From: Blastopirellula marina
Lineage (GTDB): Bacteria > Planctomycetota > Planctomycetia > Pirellulales > Pirellulaceae
Direction: 5' to 3'
Assembly (NCBI RefSeq): GCF_002967765.1
Contig: NZ_PUHY01000016.1
Span: 124,001 to 188,000 of the forward strand
DNA length: 64,000 bases
Shown: positions 16,809 through 25,491 of the stretch, piece after piece
Position numbering within the stretch: position 1 is the stretch's first letter
Layout: every line of letters starts with the position of its first letter
Made by a program: the position numbers and the translations under genes
The notes under the pieces: generated by a model
Database searches by the model: none
The model's input: only the letters and a program-made list of their open reading frames with translations
Told to the model about the DNA's origin: nothing

Positions 16809-17279
16809 TTAGCTTGCCCGACGATGGGCGTCTCTAATCGCACGAACACGTTGATGAGCCGCACGTATACCGCCAAACTGGCGATGAAGAATATCGCTGA
16901 CAGCGGAGCCTGGCTCGCGCGTCAGTATTTCCTCATATTTCTTTTGAATGCTCTCTTCAGCCGCTTCTGCTTCGTTCAGCATCGTCGTTGTACCCGCCCC
17001 GAGCGTAGAGCGAAGACTGATAAGGATGCGGTGTGCCGCACCAGCAAAACTACCGGTCTCTTCCGCTTTGGTCTCGTTGAAGTTCAACAACGATTCCAAC
17101 TCGGCGACGTTCCGATTGCGTTCAGAAGCAAGCTCACGGAACATAATCGCGACCGAAGCATTGGCCGTACCATCCGCTAGTTCTTGAAATGTGTTCCGAC
17201 TATCGACGTTGATATGGATTAGCTCTTGGACACTCGAGATAGTCTCCGGCGAGAGCTTCATTTTTGTTTCGAGAGACAT
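16809..17279 (-). CDS. PA2169-type (DUF2383) four-helix-bundle protein
   Basis: A 156-aa soluble helical protein. ISSVQELIHINVDSRNTFQELAD at the start and the Glu/Ala-rich helices (FRELASERNRNVAELESLL, then MLNEAEAAEESIQKKYEEIL) match the PA2169/DUF2383 ferritin-like bundle. Many members are stress-induced; the role is unproven. The site GGGAGGAGG precedes the ATG. A near-perfect sigma-54 promoter lies about 87 bases upstream. It sits among other small stress-type genes around the hybrid kinase and NtrC-type regulator. Confidence 0.9.
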   Translation of the reverse strand: MSLETKMKLSPETISSVQELIHINVDSRNTFQELADGTANASVAIMFRELASERNRNVAELESLLNFNETKAEETGSFAGAAHRILISLRSTLGAGTTTMLNEAEAAEESIQKKYEEILTREPGSAVSDILHRQFGGIRAAHQRVRAIRDAHRRAS

Positions 17280-17364
17280 GACCTTTTCCTCCTCCCAGGT
17301 TGACGACGTTCTTTCGCGATCGTGCGAAGCGCCTCGAGTTCAAACCCGAGTCGACTTAAAAGAG

Positions 17365-17381
17365 TTGCAAGCGGCATGCCA
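17365..17381 (-). promoter_or_regulatory. sigma-54 (-24/-12) promoter of the PA2169-type gene
   Basis: Minus strand reads TGGCATGCCGCTTGCAA: GG, ten bases, GC, with TGGCA at -24 and TTGCA at -12. Only one position (T for C) departs from the usual TGGCACG-N4-TTGCW. It ends about 85 bases before the ATG at 17279. Confidence 0.8.
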
Positions 17382-17485
17382 GTTGGGGAAAATCCACGAT
17401 CAGACCATTGATTCACGAAAGAATTGGCCTCATAACGATCATCTCGGACGTTTGTTAGTCGTGCATAAATGGCAAGAAAATGAAC

Positions 17486-17511
17486 AACCCCCGCATAGTG
17501 GCACGGGGGTT
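17486..17511 (-). terminator. rho-independent terminator
   Basis: AACCCCCG (17486–17493) pairs with CGGGGGTT (17504–17511). On the minus strand a T-rich stretch (GTTCATTTTC) follows. It lies about 50 bases after the stop of the acidic membrane protein gene and before the sigma-54 promoter of the PA2169-type gene. Confidence 0.7.
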
Positions 17512-17560
17512 ATTCGTCGCTGGAGATCGGTTCTGATTTGCTCGTAGCGAACCTCCCTAG

Positions 17561-17878
17561 TTATTTGGCGTCTGGATCAACCTCTGGCGAAGTTTGATCG
17601 TCAGTGGATTGTTCCAATTCGTCGGCCGATTGTTCCAAATCGTCCGTAGCTCGCTCTAGCGATTCCGCTGACTTATTGATGAATTCTTTGGTGGCATCGG
17701 CGGCCTTGTCGGTATCTTCCTTCACCTGCACCTTGTCGATTTCGATTGTGCTCTTGTCCGGGTTATCGCTAACACTCACCCACCCCATACCAAAACCGAC
17801 GCCGATCATGACAACGAACAAAAGTGCCACGGTCGCGACCAGTCCAGCTAAAGTTCCACCAGTACGTGTAGTCTTCAT
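17561..17878 (-). CDS. single-pass membrane protein with acidic tail, 105 aa
   Basis: I choose the ATG at 17878 (MKTTRTGGTL) because GGGAG lies seven bases upstream; the frame is open 60 bases further. One transmembrane helix (about 9–33, LAGLVATVALLFVVMIGVGFGMGW) is followed by a Lys/Asp/Glu-rich region and a heptad-like acidic tail (SAESLERATDDLEQSADELEQSTDD). The family is unrecognised. A sigma-54 promoter lies about 85 bases upstream and a terminator follows, so it is a single-gene transcript of the stress locus. A periplasmic acidic coil anchored in the membrane is the likely form. Confidence 0.8.
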   Translation of the reverse strand: MKTTRTGGTLAGLVATVALLFVVMIGVGFGMGWVSVSDNPDKSTIEIDKVQVKEDTDKAADATKEFINKSAESLERATDDLEQSADELEQSTDDQTSPEVDPDAK

Positions 17879-17960
17879 TGGTTTTCTCCCAATCAGTGTG
17901 TTGCTGCGAAGGTCCCAGTCGATTGATGTCAGTTGCATTGACTGGGTCGTTGCACCTTGG

Positions 17961-17977
17961 AAGCAGGTCGCGTGCCA
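17961..17977 (-). promoter_or_regulatory. sigma-54 (-24/-12) promoter of the acidic membrane protein gene
   Basis: Minus strand reads TGGCACGCGACCTGCTT: GG, ten bases, GC; -24 is a full TGGCACG and -12 is CTGCT. It lies about 83 bases upstream of the ATG at 17878. Confidence 0.8.
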
Positions 17978-17984
17978 ACTTTGC

Positions 17985-18009
17985 GGGAAAACGCGAAAAG
18001 CTTTTCCCC
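17985..18009. repeat. inverted repeat just upstream of a sigma-54 promoter
   Basis: GGGAAAA (17985–17991) and TTTTCCC (18002–18008) flank the palindrome GAAAAGCTTTTC (17995–18006). It starts 8 bases upstream of the -24 element. It could be a binding site for an activator, a bending protein or a repressor. Confidence 0.4.
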
Positions 18010-18602
18010 AATAGACTTAACGCCTATCAATCGGCGATGATGACACGATCGGAGATCAGTTTGGCCGAAAATCGATCAGCATTTGGAGGTCATTTCCGTG
18101 GATTGATCACGAGACGACCACGTATGCTGGTATCTTGCAGTCAGAGCGAGGATTTGAGGGCACCGGCATAAAAGTTGCTGTAATAGGAAGAATCCAGTAG
18201 CAAACTGTTATTTGCCACGAAATAACGACAAAACTGCGGGGCGGACGCAAGATTGCAAAACAAAGGTTTAAGGACTTCCAACGTTCATCCGCGACAAAGC
18301 GAACGCAGGAAATGTGATTGCGACTTCCGCATGCCTTAGGTGCATTGAGTTACACCAAGTTGACATCATTGATATCGAGGTGGTGCAAGCCATGCTGACG
18401 ACAATTTAGGTTTGTCCTGATCAGCACGAGTGAAGGATTTCGATCGAACTAAGGATGTCCCGCTGTCGTGGTTTCCAAATTTATCGAAGATGGTAAGTTC
18501 GTATCTCAAATTGTAACAGTACAAAGCAATTCCACCGTTCGCATGTACTAGCCAGTCCGGACCGGATTCGTCCCGACTTAATCGATTAATACAGGCAGCT
18601 TA
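18010..18602. other. non-coding stretch upstream of the hybrid kinase
   Basis: About 590 bases with no credible gene: the few ATG codons on the plus strand close within 15 codons. It holds one sigma-54-type sequence (18164–18179) and otherwise nothing I can name. It may contain a long leader or a small RNA. Confidence 0.4.
18164..18179 (+). promoter_or_regulatory. candidate sigma-54 promoter without adjacent gene
   Basis: Reads CGGCATAAAAGTTGCT: GG (18165–18166), ten bases, GC (18177–18178), with a complete TTGCT at -12 and CGGCA at -24. The nearest downstream gene on this strand is the hybrid kinase, about 425 bases away. Confidence 0.5.
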
Positions 18603-21600
18603 ATGTCGTCAAAGCCTTCCTCTGGAAAACTTTGGGATGACCGTCTACGTGTCATTCTGAACGCCTCTCCGGACGCGATTATCGCCATCAACGATTATGG
18701 TGAGATTGTGGATTGGAATGAGAAGGCTAACGTCACCTTTCTCTGGCCAACGCAAGTTACCCGATTACGCTTATCAGACCTTTTCAAAACGGAAGACTTG
18801 CAGGAAATCGTCGCCAGCATCCGGAGTCTTACCGATAAAGACGCCAGCGACGAGCGAATTGAACTACTCGCTCGTCGCGCTGACGGGAATTTGATTCCGG
18901 TTGAGTTGTCATTCGGCCGGGTCGTCATTGCCGACGAGACCTACTTTACAGCCTTTGTCCGTGATATCACCGAGTGGCGTCAGGAAGAGGAGATTCATAG
19001 CAAGAAGCTTCTTGAAGCTGAGCTTCTTAGCCAGGCAACATCGCAGGCGGCCACGGCAGGATCGTTTGCCGAGTCGCTTCAACGACTGCTCGACATCATC
19101 TGCACGCAAATTGATTGGCCGATTGGCCACGTTTGGATGCCGTATGATAGCGGTCTGATGCTCGCGTCGTCGCACATTTGGCATCAGGACGAGGGGCTCG
19201 ACGTCACCGACTTTATCGAAAAGACACAGCTTACGCATTTCCGATTTGGCGAAGGGATGCCAGGTGCAATTTGGAAACGGCGCGAGCCAGTCTGGTTTGG
19301 CGAAGCGGAAGTCAACCAGATGATCCGGATGCGGTCGTATAGCGGCTCACCCATTCGATCTGCATTTGGATTTCCAGTTATTGCAGACGGCGACGTCGTG
19401 ACGATTTTGGAGTTCTTTCACACGGAAAAAGTCCAGGAAGACCAAGCACTACTTGATATCGTGCGCCGCGTCGGCGAGCAGATTGGTAAAGTCGCTCAGT
19501 CGCGACGATTTGAGCAACAACGAGCCCGACTCGCAGCGATCGTCGATTCGTCGTACGACGCCATCATCGGTATGTCTCTCGACGGACGGATCACTAGCTG
19601 GAATTACGGAGCGGAATTAGTCTACGGGTTTTCCGCCGAAGAGGCTGTCGGCGAAACGATTAACTTCATTTTGCCCGAACAACAGAAAGTTGAAGAAGAC
19701 GAGCTTCAAACGGCTCGCGTTATGGGACGCCGCGTCGATTCTTTTGAGACTGTTCGCTCTCGAAAGGATGGCAAGCAAATTCACGTCAGTGTGACCCTCT
19801 CCCCCGTAATCGATTCATCCGGTCAATTGGTTGGATCGTCCAGCATCGAACGCGATATTACGGAACGTCGTCGGGCGGACGAGGAATTGCAGAGAGCTCG
19901 TGACTCCGCGATTCGAGCCAGCCGCGCACGTGCCGAGTTCTTGGCCAACGTCAGCCACGAATTACGAACGCCTATGAATGCCATCATTGGTATGACCTCG
20001 ATGGCATTGGACGAAGAGATCTCGCCAACACTGCGAGATTACTTGACCACCGCCAAAGATTCGGCACTGTCGTTGCTCACCTTGCTCAACGACATCCTCG
20101 ACTTCTCCAAGCTAGAATCTGGTAAGTTTTCGATCGTCAAAGAGCCCTTCAACTTGGCGGATGTTGTCGAGGATTCGATTAAGGCTCTTTCTAATCAGGC
20201 ATTTGCCAAAGGCCTGGAACTAGTTTGTAAAGTCCCGCGTGACCTCCCACGCGAAGTGATTGGTGACGGCATCCGCCTCCGTCAAATTCTCACGAACCTG
20301 GTTGGTAATGCCATTAAGTTTACCGACACAGGCGAAGTTGTGGTTGCTGTTGAGGTGGTTCGTATCTGGCCGAATGAAGCTCGCTTTCGCTTTTCGGTGA
20401 AAGATACCGGGATCGGGATTCCTGTCGAAGAGCAGCAACGGATTCTAGAACCATTCACGCAGGTCGATTCTTCGTCTACGCGTATCCATGGTGGTACTGG
20501 GCTAGGACTGGCGATCAGTTCGGAGCTCTTGCGAATTATGGGTGGTCGACTGACGCTGCAGAGCACAGTGGGCAAAGGCAGCCTGTTTTCCTTTCGTCTG
20601 TCGTTCGATTTGCCGTCGCGGCAGAATCTGGACACGCTCGACTCCCTCCCATTCGATAAACTGCGTGATCTACCGGTGTTGATCGTTGACGACAACGCGA
20701 CCAATCGCAAGATCATCGCGGAAACGTTGACCACTTGGGGAATGAAGCCAATCACCGCCAACGACGCGGAACAGGCACTTGGGATCTTACGCCAGAATAT
20801 GGAACTGGGCATGAAGTTCCCCTTGGTGATCGTTGACGCCTTGATGCCAGGTATGGACGGGTATGAGCTATCACGCCAAGTGCGTTCACTTAGTCCAGAA
20901 AATGAATCGCCAGTTCTATTGATGGTTTCATCAGCAGATCGGAGAGAATTTCAAGAGAACGAAGAAACCAGTCCAATCTCGGCTTACATTCAGAAGCCTG
21001 TCACGCAAACCGAATTGATCCGTGCGATCCTGCGAGCGATGCGTTTGAGCACTGGACCTGCCTCTGCCCCGGTCGATAGCATTACGAACAACCAGCCGTT
21101 AGCATCGCTTTCGGTTTTGGTGGCGGAAGATACGCCCGCCAATCAAAAAGTGGTCACCACGATGCTCAAGAAACGCGGGCATTCGGTTACCGTCGCTCAG
21201 AATGGTCGTGAAGCAGTCGAGCTGTTCAAGAAGCAGAAGTTTGATGTTGTCCTAATGGACGTTCAAATGCCGATACTCGACGGCTTTCAAGCTACTTCCG
21301 TAATACGGGCCTTGGAGCGAAACTCGGAATACACGACACCCATTATTGCCATGACCGCTCACGCGATGCGAGGTGATCGTGAGAAATGCCTGGAAGCAGG
21401 GATGGACGCTTACGTTGCGAAGCCGCTCGACGTGAAGCAGCTACTTGGCTTGTTAGAAAGCGTTGCCGAAGACCATGCTCCGACCACGAACGGTTCGGAA
21501 GCATCTGCCGACGATCAACTTTTCCGGCCAGAATCGACACCGATCATCGATTACGCCGGGGCGATGCAGCGTTTGGGTAACGATGCGGAACTTTTCTGTG

Positions 21601-21872
21601 ATTTCATTAGCTACTACGACGAAGACTCGAAAGTCCTACTCGCAGAAATCGAAGACGCTATTACCAACAGTCGTACGGGTGACCTGCATCGCGCCGCTCA
21701 TAGCTTAAAAGGTCTTGCGGCGAATCTTGGTGCACAGCGTGTGGTGAATACGTCGTACAATCTTGAACTGTTGGGTAAGAACGGCAGCCTCGGTGATGCT
21801 GCCAAAGAACTTGAGAAGCTTCGACGCGAAATGCAGGAACTGAACACGGCTCTCAGTAACTACCGCGCTTAA
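18603..21872 (+). CDS. hybrid sensor histidine kinase (PAS–GAF–PAS–HisKA–HATPase–REC–REC–HPt)
   Basis: A 1089-aa cytoplasmic hybrid kinase with no transmembrane segment. A PAS domain (about 12–135), a GAF-like domain (about 150–300) and a second PAS (about 310–425, ending SSIERDITERRRADEELQRA) precede the kinase core. The phospho-acceptor is His452 in NVSHELRTPMNAIIGM. The ATPase has the N box (QILTNLVGNAIKF) and G boxes (DTGIGIP, GGTGLGLAI). Two receiver domains have Asp745 and Asp886, and a C-terminal HPt carries His1033 in AAHSLKG. All relay residues are present, so it can run a full His–Asp–His–Asp relay. The NtrC-type regulator 1.3 kb downstream is the likely output, making this the sensor of the stress locus (inference). 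Confidence 0.96.
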   Translation: MSSKPSSGKLWDDRLRVILNASPDAIIAINDYGEIVDWNEKANVTFLWPTQVTRLRLSDLFKTEDLQEIVASIRSLTDKDASDERIELLARRADGNLIPVELSFGRVVIADETYFTAFVRDITEWRQEEEIHSKKLLEAELLSQATSQAATAGSFAESLQRLLDIICTQIDWPIGHVWMPYDSGLMLASSHIWHQDEGLDVTDFIEKTQLTHFRFGEGMPGAIWKRREPVWFGEAEVNQMIRMRSYSGSPIRSAFGFPVIADGDVVTILEFFHTEKVQEDQALLDIVRRVGEQIGKVAQSRRFEQQRARLAAIVDSSYDAIIGMSLDGRITSWNYGAELVYGFSAEEAVGETINFILPEQQKVEEDELQTARVMGRRVDSFETVRSRKDGKQIHVSVTLSPVIDSSGQLVGSSSIERDITERRRADEELQRARDSAIRASRARAEFLANVSHELRTPMNAIIGMTSMALDEEISPTLRDYLTTAKDSALSLLTLLNDILDFSKLESGKFSIVKEPFNLADVVEDSIKALSNQAFAKGLELVCKVPRDLPREVIGDGIRLRQILTNLVGNAIKFTDTGEVVVAVEVVRIWPNEARFRFSVKDTGIGIPVEEQQRILEPFTQVDSSSTRIHGGTGLGLAISSELLRIMGGRLTLQSTVGKGSLFSFRLSFDLPSRQNLDTLDSLPFDKLRDLPVLIVDDNATNRKIIAETLTTWGMKPITANDAEQALGILRQNMELGMKFPLVIVDALMPGMDGYELSRQVRSLSPENESPVLLMVSSADRREFQENEETSPISAYIQKPVTQTELIRAILRAMRLSTGPASAPVDSITNNQPLASLSVLVAEDTPANQKVVTTMLKKRGHSVTVAQNGREAVELFKKQKFDVVLMDVQMPILDGFQATSVIRALERNSEYTTPIIAMTAHAMRGDREKCLEAGMDAYVAKPLDVKQLLGLLESVAEDHAPTTNGSEASADDQLFRPESTPIIDYAGAMQRLGNDAELFCDFISYYDEDSKVLLAEIEDAITNSRTGDLHRAAHSLKGLAANLGAQRVVNTSYNLELLGKNGSLGDAAKELEKLRREMQELNTALSNYRA

Positions 21873-22162
21873 TCGCTCTTGGTAGAGGTTCATGTGTTTG
21901 ATCTCTCACCTCTTTCTCTAGGCAAAGGCCAAATCGCATTCATCAGGCGATATGTTTTCGGTTACATCAACGGAAAACGATACGCACATTGCGTCTCTTT
22001 CACGCCCTACCGCGGTTCCCAGTGCTTTTTGACCAGTTCTAGCTTGCTGCCAACCATCTTGGTCTACGTCTGACCACATTCCATCGATCGAAACTTCCGG
22101 AACCCCTTAAAACTAGGCGTTTTCCACGGTGAAGCCCAACGTTTCAAGAATCTATTCTCTTT

Positions 22163-22178
22163 TGGCACGCCGTCTGCT
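22163..22178 (+). promoter_or_regulatory. sigma-54 (-24/-12) promoter of the DUF1328 gene
   Basis: Reads TGGCACGCCGTCTGCT: GG (22164–22165), ten bases, GC (22176–22177), with a full TGGCACG. It lies 98 bases before the ATG at 22276. The 400-base gap before the gene also holds GTTTTC/GAAAAC half-sites near 21955–21978 and GCGTTTTCC at 22118–22126, possible activator sites. Confidence 0.8.
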
Positions 22179-22275
22179 TTCTATTCATTCAGTCGAACGA
22201 CGGAGACGACGAACAGCTCTGTCAAAGAATGAACAATCGACCATTTTCAATGACTTTCCATAAAGGAACTTTATC

Positions 22276-22446
22276 ATGTTGAGCTGGGCACTGACATTTC
22301 TGGTTATCGCACTAATCGCTGCTGCTCTTGGTTTTGGTGGACTCGCCGGTGCGGCAACGGGTATTGCAAAGATCTTGTTCTTCGTCTTCATCGTTCTATT
22401 TGTGATCGGCCTGATCGCAGGTGGTATTCGCCGACCAGCGGCCTAG
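22276..22446 (+). CDS. DUF1328 family small membrane protein, 56 aa
   Basis: Starts [20 protein letters not shown] and ends [14 protein letters not shown], matching the DUF1328 (YtjA) family: two hydrophobic helices separated by [18 protein letters not shown] lies seven bases upstream of the ATG. It has its own sigma-54 promoter and a strong terminator, so it is a single-gene unit. The family is common among stress-responsive membrane peptides; biochemical role unknown. It lies between the hybrid kinase and the NtrC-type regulator that probably controls it. Confidence 0.93.
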   Translation: MLSWALTFLVIALIAAALGFGGLAGAATGIAKILFFVFIVLFVIGLIAGGIRRPAA

Positions 22447-22517
22447 CCTCTGGCCATTAAGGATTATGCCAACATGATGGCAAGTTGCTTAATGGATGAA
22501 GCTTGAACCAATAAAGT

Positions 22518-22551
22518 AAGGAGGGCTGATTTAAGGCCCTCCTTCTTTTTT
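22518..22551 (+). terminator. rho-independent terminator after DUF1328
   Basis: AAGGAGGGC (22518–22526) pairs perfectly with GCCCTCCTT (22536–22544), followed by C and a run of seven T. It lies 71 bases after the stop. Confidence 0.92.
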
Positions 22552-22561
22552 GGATTGAGAT

Positions 22562-22581
22562 TTGATCGATTACCCGATCAA
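22562..22581. repeat. perfect inverted repeat upstream of a helical-protein gene
   Basis: TTGATCG (22562–22568) and CGATCAA (22575–22581), six bases apart, lie about 60 bases before the ATG at 22643. A second TTTGATC occurs just downstream (near 22597). It is a candidate operator overlapping the promoter. Confidence 0.35.
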
Positions 22582-22642
22582 CCAAATCACGGAATTTGAT
22601 CTATTACTTTTACCCCAACGATAGCAAGGCGAAGGTTTTGAG

Positions 22643-23173
22643 ATGGATGCATGTCAAACGCCTGGGTCTAATCACCAAATGATCTTGGCGGAGATCATTG
22701 AGGGGCTCCGCGAATACCAACAGATCTTGGTCGATTCAGCCGGGAAAATAGCAGACGGCGATACTGCCATGAACTTGTATGAAGTCGCCAATCAGCACGC
22801 TGAACTCGAAGTTCAATTACGCAAACTCGCGAAATCAGATATTAGCGAACAAACTCCTCTGGCCACACCGTTTCTCAATCAGATTCGTGCCCTTGGACAA
22901 CGGCTCCGAAAGTTCGGCGATCCAGCTCACTCCCGATACGTGATGTGCGAAATCATTCAAACAGAAGAACGAATGATTCGTCGTTTTCGGGCATTGATCG
23001 ATCAGGTTGAAGATGTTGCTTGGCGGCGACGCCTTACCACGTACCTATTTCGCATGTTAGAAGTGCGTGAAAGCATGGGCCGCCTTCGAAATCGCCAAAC
23101 TCAATCGTTCAAGTTAGGACGAGTTCAAACGTTCGGCACTTCAAGAACTGGCGATGCTATTCGTCGGAACTAA
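22643..23173 (+). CDS. helical-bundle protein, 176 aa (DUF2383-like in style)
   Basis: A soluble, mostly helical protein (ILAEIIEGLREYQQILVDSAGKI, then NLYEVANQHAELEVQLRKLAK, then MCEIIQTEERMIRRFRALIDQVED). It looks like a ferritin-like or DUF2383-type four-helix bundle, but I cannot assign it firmly. AAGG lies upstream of the ATG. The 3' end overlaps the convergent NtrC-type gene by 17 bases. Its setting beside other stress-type genes suggests the same programme, although no sigma-54 sequence was found before it. Confidence 0.75.
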   Translation: MDACQTPGSNHQMILAEIIEGLREYQQILVDSAGKIADGDTAMNLYEVANQHAELEVQLRKLAKSDISEQTPLATPFLNQIRALGQRLRKFGDPAHSRYVMCEIIQTEERMIRRFRALIDQVEDVAWRRRLTTYLFRMLEVRESMGRLRNRQTQSFKLGRVQTFGTSRTGDAIRRN

Positions 23174-24605
23174 TCACATGATCAATTGAGATGTTTAGCG
23201 AGCGAATCTTGTTACGCAAACTTCCTCGCGTGATCCCCAGCTTTTCGGCCGCTTTCGATTGATTGCCTTCAGTGGCCGTCAGCACGCGTGTGATAAGTTG
23301 CCGCTCCATCCACTCCAATGCCTCTGCGTACATCTCGGTCGAGCTGGCAGCTTCTAATTCACCTAAAAACTGCTGGAAGTCTTCACCTGGCGTTCCAACT
23401 GGCCGATTATCGACCGGAATCGGTGATGCTTCTCCGTTGCCATGCAATTCTGTGGGAAAGAACTCTGGAACAAGCACAGGGCCAACTGCCATCAGCATCG
23501 CTTTACGGAGGATAGCCTGCAGTTCGCGAATATTTCCTGGCCAAGGGTAGGACAACAGCATCTGTACCGCTTCGTCCGAGATGCCCGAGATATGCTTTTT
23601 CAACGATTTATTGAAACGCGCCAGGAAATGCTCTAGCAGCAATTGGACATCCGCACCACGTTCTCGCAGAGGCGGAAGGTTAATTTGGAACGTATTCAAT
23701 CGATGGTAAAGGTCTAAGCGGAATTCACCATCCTCGATCATTTGCTCTAAGTCGCGATTGGTAGCCGAGATGATCCGGACATCGGTCTCGATGGTTTCAG
23801 TACCGCCAACCCGCTCAAACTTTTGCTCCTGCAAAAGCCGTAGAACCTTACTCTGAGTCGAAGGTGACATATCCCCGATTTCATCGAGGAAGATTGTGCC
23901 GCCATTGCACTGTTCGAATTTACCGATGTGTCGTCGATCGGCCCCGGTGAACGCCCCTTTTTCATGTCCAAACAGCTCGCTTTCGAGCAAGGTGTCGGAT
24001 AAGGCAGCGCAGTTAATCGCCATAAAGCACTCATTGCGGCGACTGCTGTGGTGGTAGATTGCGCGAGCAATAAGCTCTTTACCCGTACCACTTTCTCCGA
24101 GGATCAGGACGGCGACGTCCTGGGGAGCCACCCGCCCAATCTTTTTGTAGACGTCCAGCATCCCCTGGCTGCGGCCAACCAGCAAATCGCCTTGTTCGTT
24201 CGAGGAAGTGGCTTCCTGCATATGAACGGGCGACTGCATCAAGCGACGCGTGTCAAACGCTCGCTCAACTAGGTCTTGGACTTCTTGCTTATTGAGGGGT
24301 TTCAGCAAATAGTCATAGGCACCGCGCGACATCGCCTGAATTGCCGTATCACTGTCATTCATCGCGGTGATGAAGATAATGGGCAACTTTGGATCTAAAT
24401 GGCGAATCTGAGTGGCCAATTCCAGACCGTTCGCTTCGCGAAGCATAATGTCCAGAAGTAGGGCATCGGGAGATTCGGTGCGGATGAGATTCAAACCGTC
24501 TTCTGCGACGCCGCAACATATGGTTGTGACACCAGTCTCTTCGAAGGTCTTTTCCACCAAACGGTGAACGGTTCGATCGTCATCGATGACTAACAATTTT
24601 GGCAT
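23157..24605 (-). CDS. NtrC-family response regulator (sigma-54 activator)
   Basis: A 482-aa three-domain activator. The receiver (1–120) has DDD at 8–10, Asp52 as phospho-acceptor and Lys102. The AAA+ domain (about 143–370) has Walker A GESGTGKE at 170–177, the sigma-54 contact loop GAFTGA at 217–222 and Walker B FLDEIGD at 239–245. The C-terminus is a Fis-type helix-turn-helix ([20 protein letters not shown]). GAFTGA shows it acts with sigma-54. CCAGGAGG precedes the ATG. It is the likely output of the upstream hybrid kinase and the likely activator of the local -24/-12 promoters (inference from position and motif). Confidence 0.96.
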   Translation of the reverse strand: MPKLLVIDDDRTVHRLVEKTFEETGVTTICCGVAEDGLNLIRTESPDALLLDIMLREANGLELATQIRHLDPKLPIIFITAMNDSDTAIQAMSRGAYDYLLKPLNKQEVQDLVERAFDTRRLMQSPVHMQEATSSNEQGDLLVGRSQGMLDVYKKIGRVAPQDVAVLILGESGTGKELIARAIYHHSSRRNECFMAINCAALSDTLLESELFGHEKGAFTGADRRHIGKFEQCNGGTIFLDEIGDMSPSTQSKVLRLLQEQKFERVGGTETIETDVRIISATNRDLEQMIEDGEFRLDLYHRLNTFQINLPPLRERGADVQLLLEHFLARFNKSLKKHISGISDEAVQMLLSYPWPGNIRELQAILRKAMLMAVGPVLVPEFFPTELHGNGEASPIPVDNRPVGTPGEDFQQFLGELEAASSTEMYAEALEWMERQLITRVLTATEGNQSKAAEKLGITRGSLRNKIRSLNISIDHVISSDE

Positions 24606-24879
24606 AAACGCCTCCTGGCCAGGGATTTGCTAAATTGTAAATGATCTCGCGAGAATCGGAAATGGCCGATTCGTCCCTCGCACTGTAAAACTCCTAAACT
24701 GGTTTTCTTCACCTCATACTACGGTGTTATTAAAGGTGTGGTTTTCCCCTAACCGTCCTCGTTAACGCCAAGCTGGTTGAACCGAAACCAGCCGACTGTC
24801 GTCCTGGCCTCTGCCTCCGAACAAATACAGAAGCGACTCTCTCGGGAATTGCCGCGGGCTGCCGTAGATATCGCGGTAT
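24606..24879. other. intergenic region between the sigma-54 activator and Dps
   Basis: No gene seen. On the minus strand it must hold the activator's promoter. On the plus strand GTGGTTTTCCCC (24738–24749) resembles GTGGATTTTCCCC beside the PA2169-type promoter and could be a shared control site. Confidence 0.35.
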
Positions 24880-24918
24880 CGGCCGCAGTTTTGCGTCTTC
24901 CTGGCACACGATTTTCAC
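24880..24918 (+). promoter_or_regulatory. candidate sigma-54 promoter(s) of dps
   Basis: Two overlapping possibilities. CGGCCGCAGTTTTGCG has GG (24881–24882), ten bases, GC (24893–24894) and a full TTGC. A second, TGGCACACGATTTTCA from 24902, has a perfect TGGCAC but lacks the -12 G. The GTG start at 24994 is about 75–100 bases downstream of either. Confidence 0.45.
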
Positions 24919-24993
24919 TATTGGGCGATGTCTTTCGATACCAACATCGTCGATGGACTCACCGTTCCCGTGTCAACAACCAGGAGATTTATC

Positions 24994-25470
24994 GTGACTA
25001 TGAAATTTAAGCGACACGTCTTGCCCGAAGATAAAGCGAAGCCAACTTCCGACGAACTTCAGAAGAATCTGATCGCTTTAATCGACCTTTCGCTAACCCT
25101 CAAACAAGCTCACTGGAACGTCGTTGGAAAGAACTTTCGCTCGATCCACTTACAGCTCGACGAGATTATCTTGACTACCCGCGATGCATCCGATGAAGTC
25201 GCGGAACGAATCGTGATGATCGGATTTTCACCGGATGGCCGTTCAGCAACGGTCGCAAAGGAAACACCGCTTAAGTCGTACGACACCGGTTTCGTCGGCG
25301 TCGACGGCACCATTCAAGCGGTTGCCGACGCCCTGCAAACGACGATCGGCGAGCTTCGTGGAGGTATCGAGAAACTGGACGACCTAGATCTCGTGAGTCA
25401 GGACATGCTGATTGCCATTTCTAGCGCCCTAGAAAAGCACCTCTGGATGATTCAAGCTCAGGAATTGTAA
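24994..25470 (+). CDS. dps: Dps family ferritin-like DNA-protection protein
   Basis: I place the start at GTG 24994 (MTMKFKRHVLPEDKAKP) because AGGAG lies seven bases upstream. The product is 158 aa, usual for Dps. It has the ferroxidase helix LIDLSLTLKQAHWNVVGKNFRSIHLQLDEI with the His, Asp and Glu ligands, and RDASDEVAERIVMIG. Dps oxidises and stores iron with peroxide and coats DNA in stationary phase. The basic N-terminal tail suits DNA binding. A perfect 13-bp terminator follows. It is the last gene of the stress locus. Confidence 0.95.
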   Translation: MTMKFKRHVLPEDKAKPTSDELQKNLIALIDLSLTLKQAHWNVVGKNFRSIHLQLDEIILTTRDASDEVAERIVMIGFSPDGRSATVAKETPLKSYDTGFVGVDGTIQAVADALQTTIGELRGGIEKLDDLDLVSQDMLIAISSALEKHLWMIQAQEL

Positions 25471-25491
25471 GCATCAGCTGGTCTGCCTCCG

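Noticed and set aside
24902-24918. TGGCACACGATTTTCA as the sole dps sigma-54 promoter
   Set aside because: The -12 GC is not met (TTTCA), although TGGCAC is perfect; kept only as an alternative to the nearby GG-N10-GC match.
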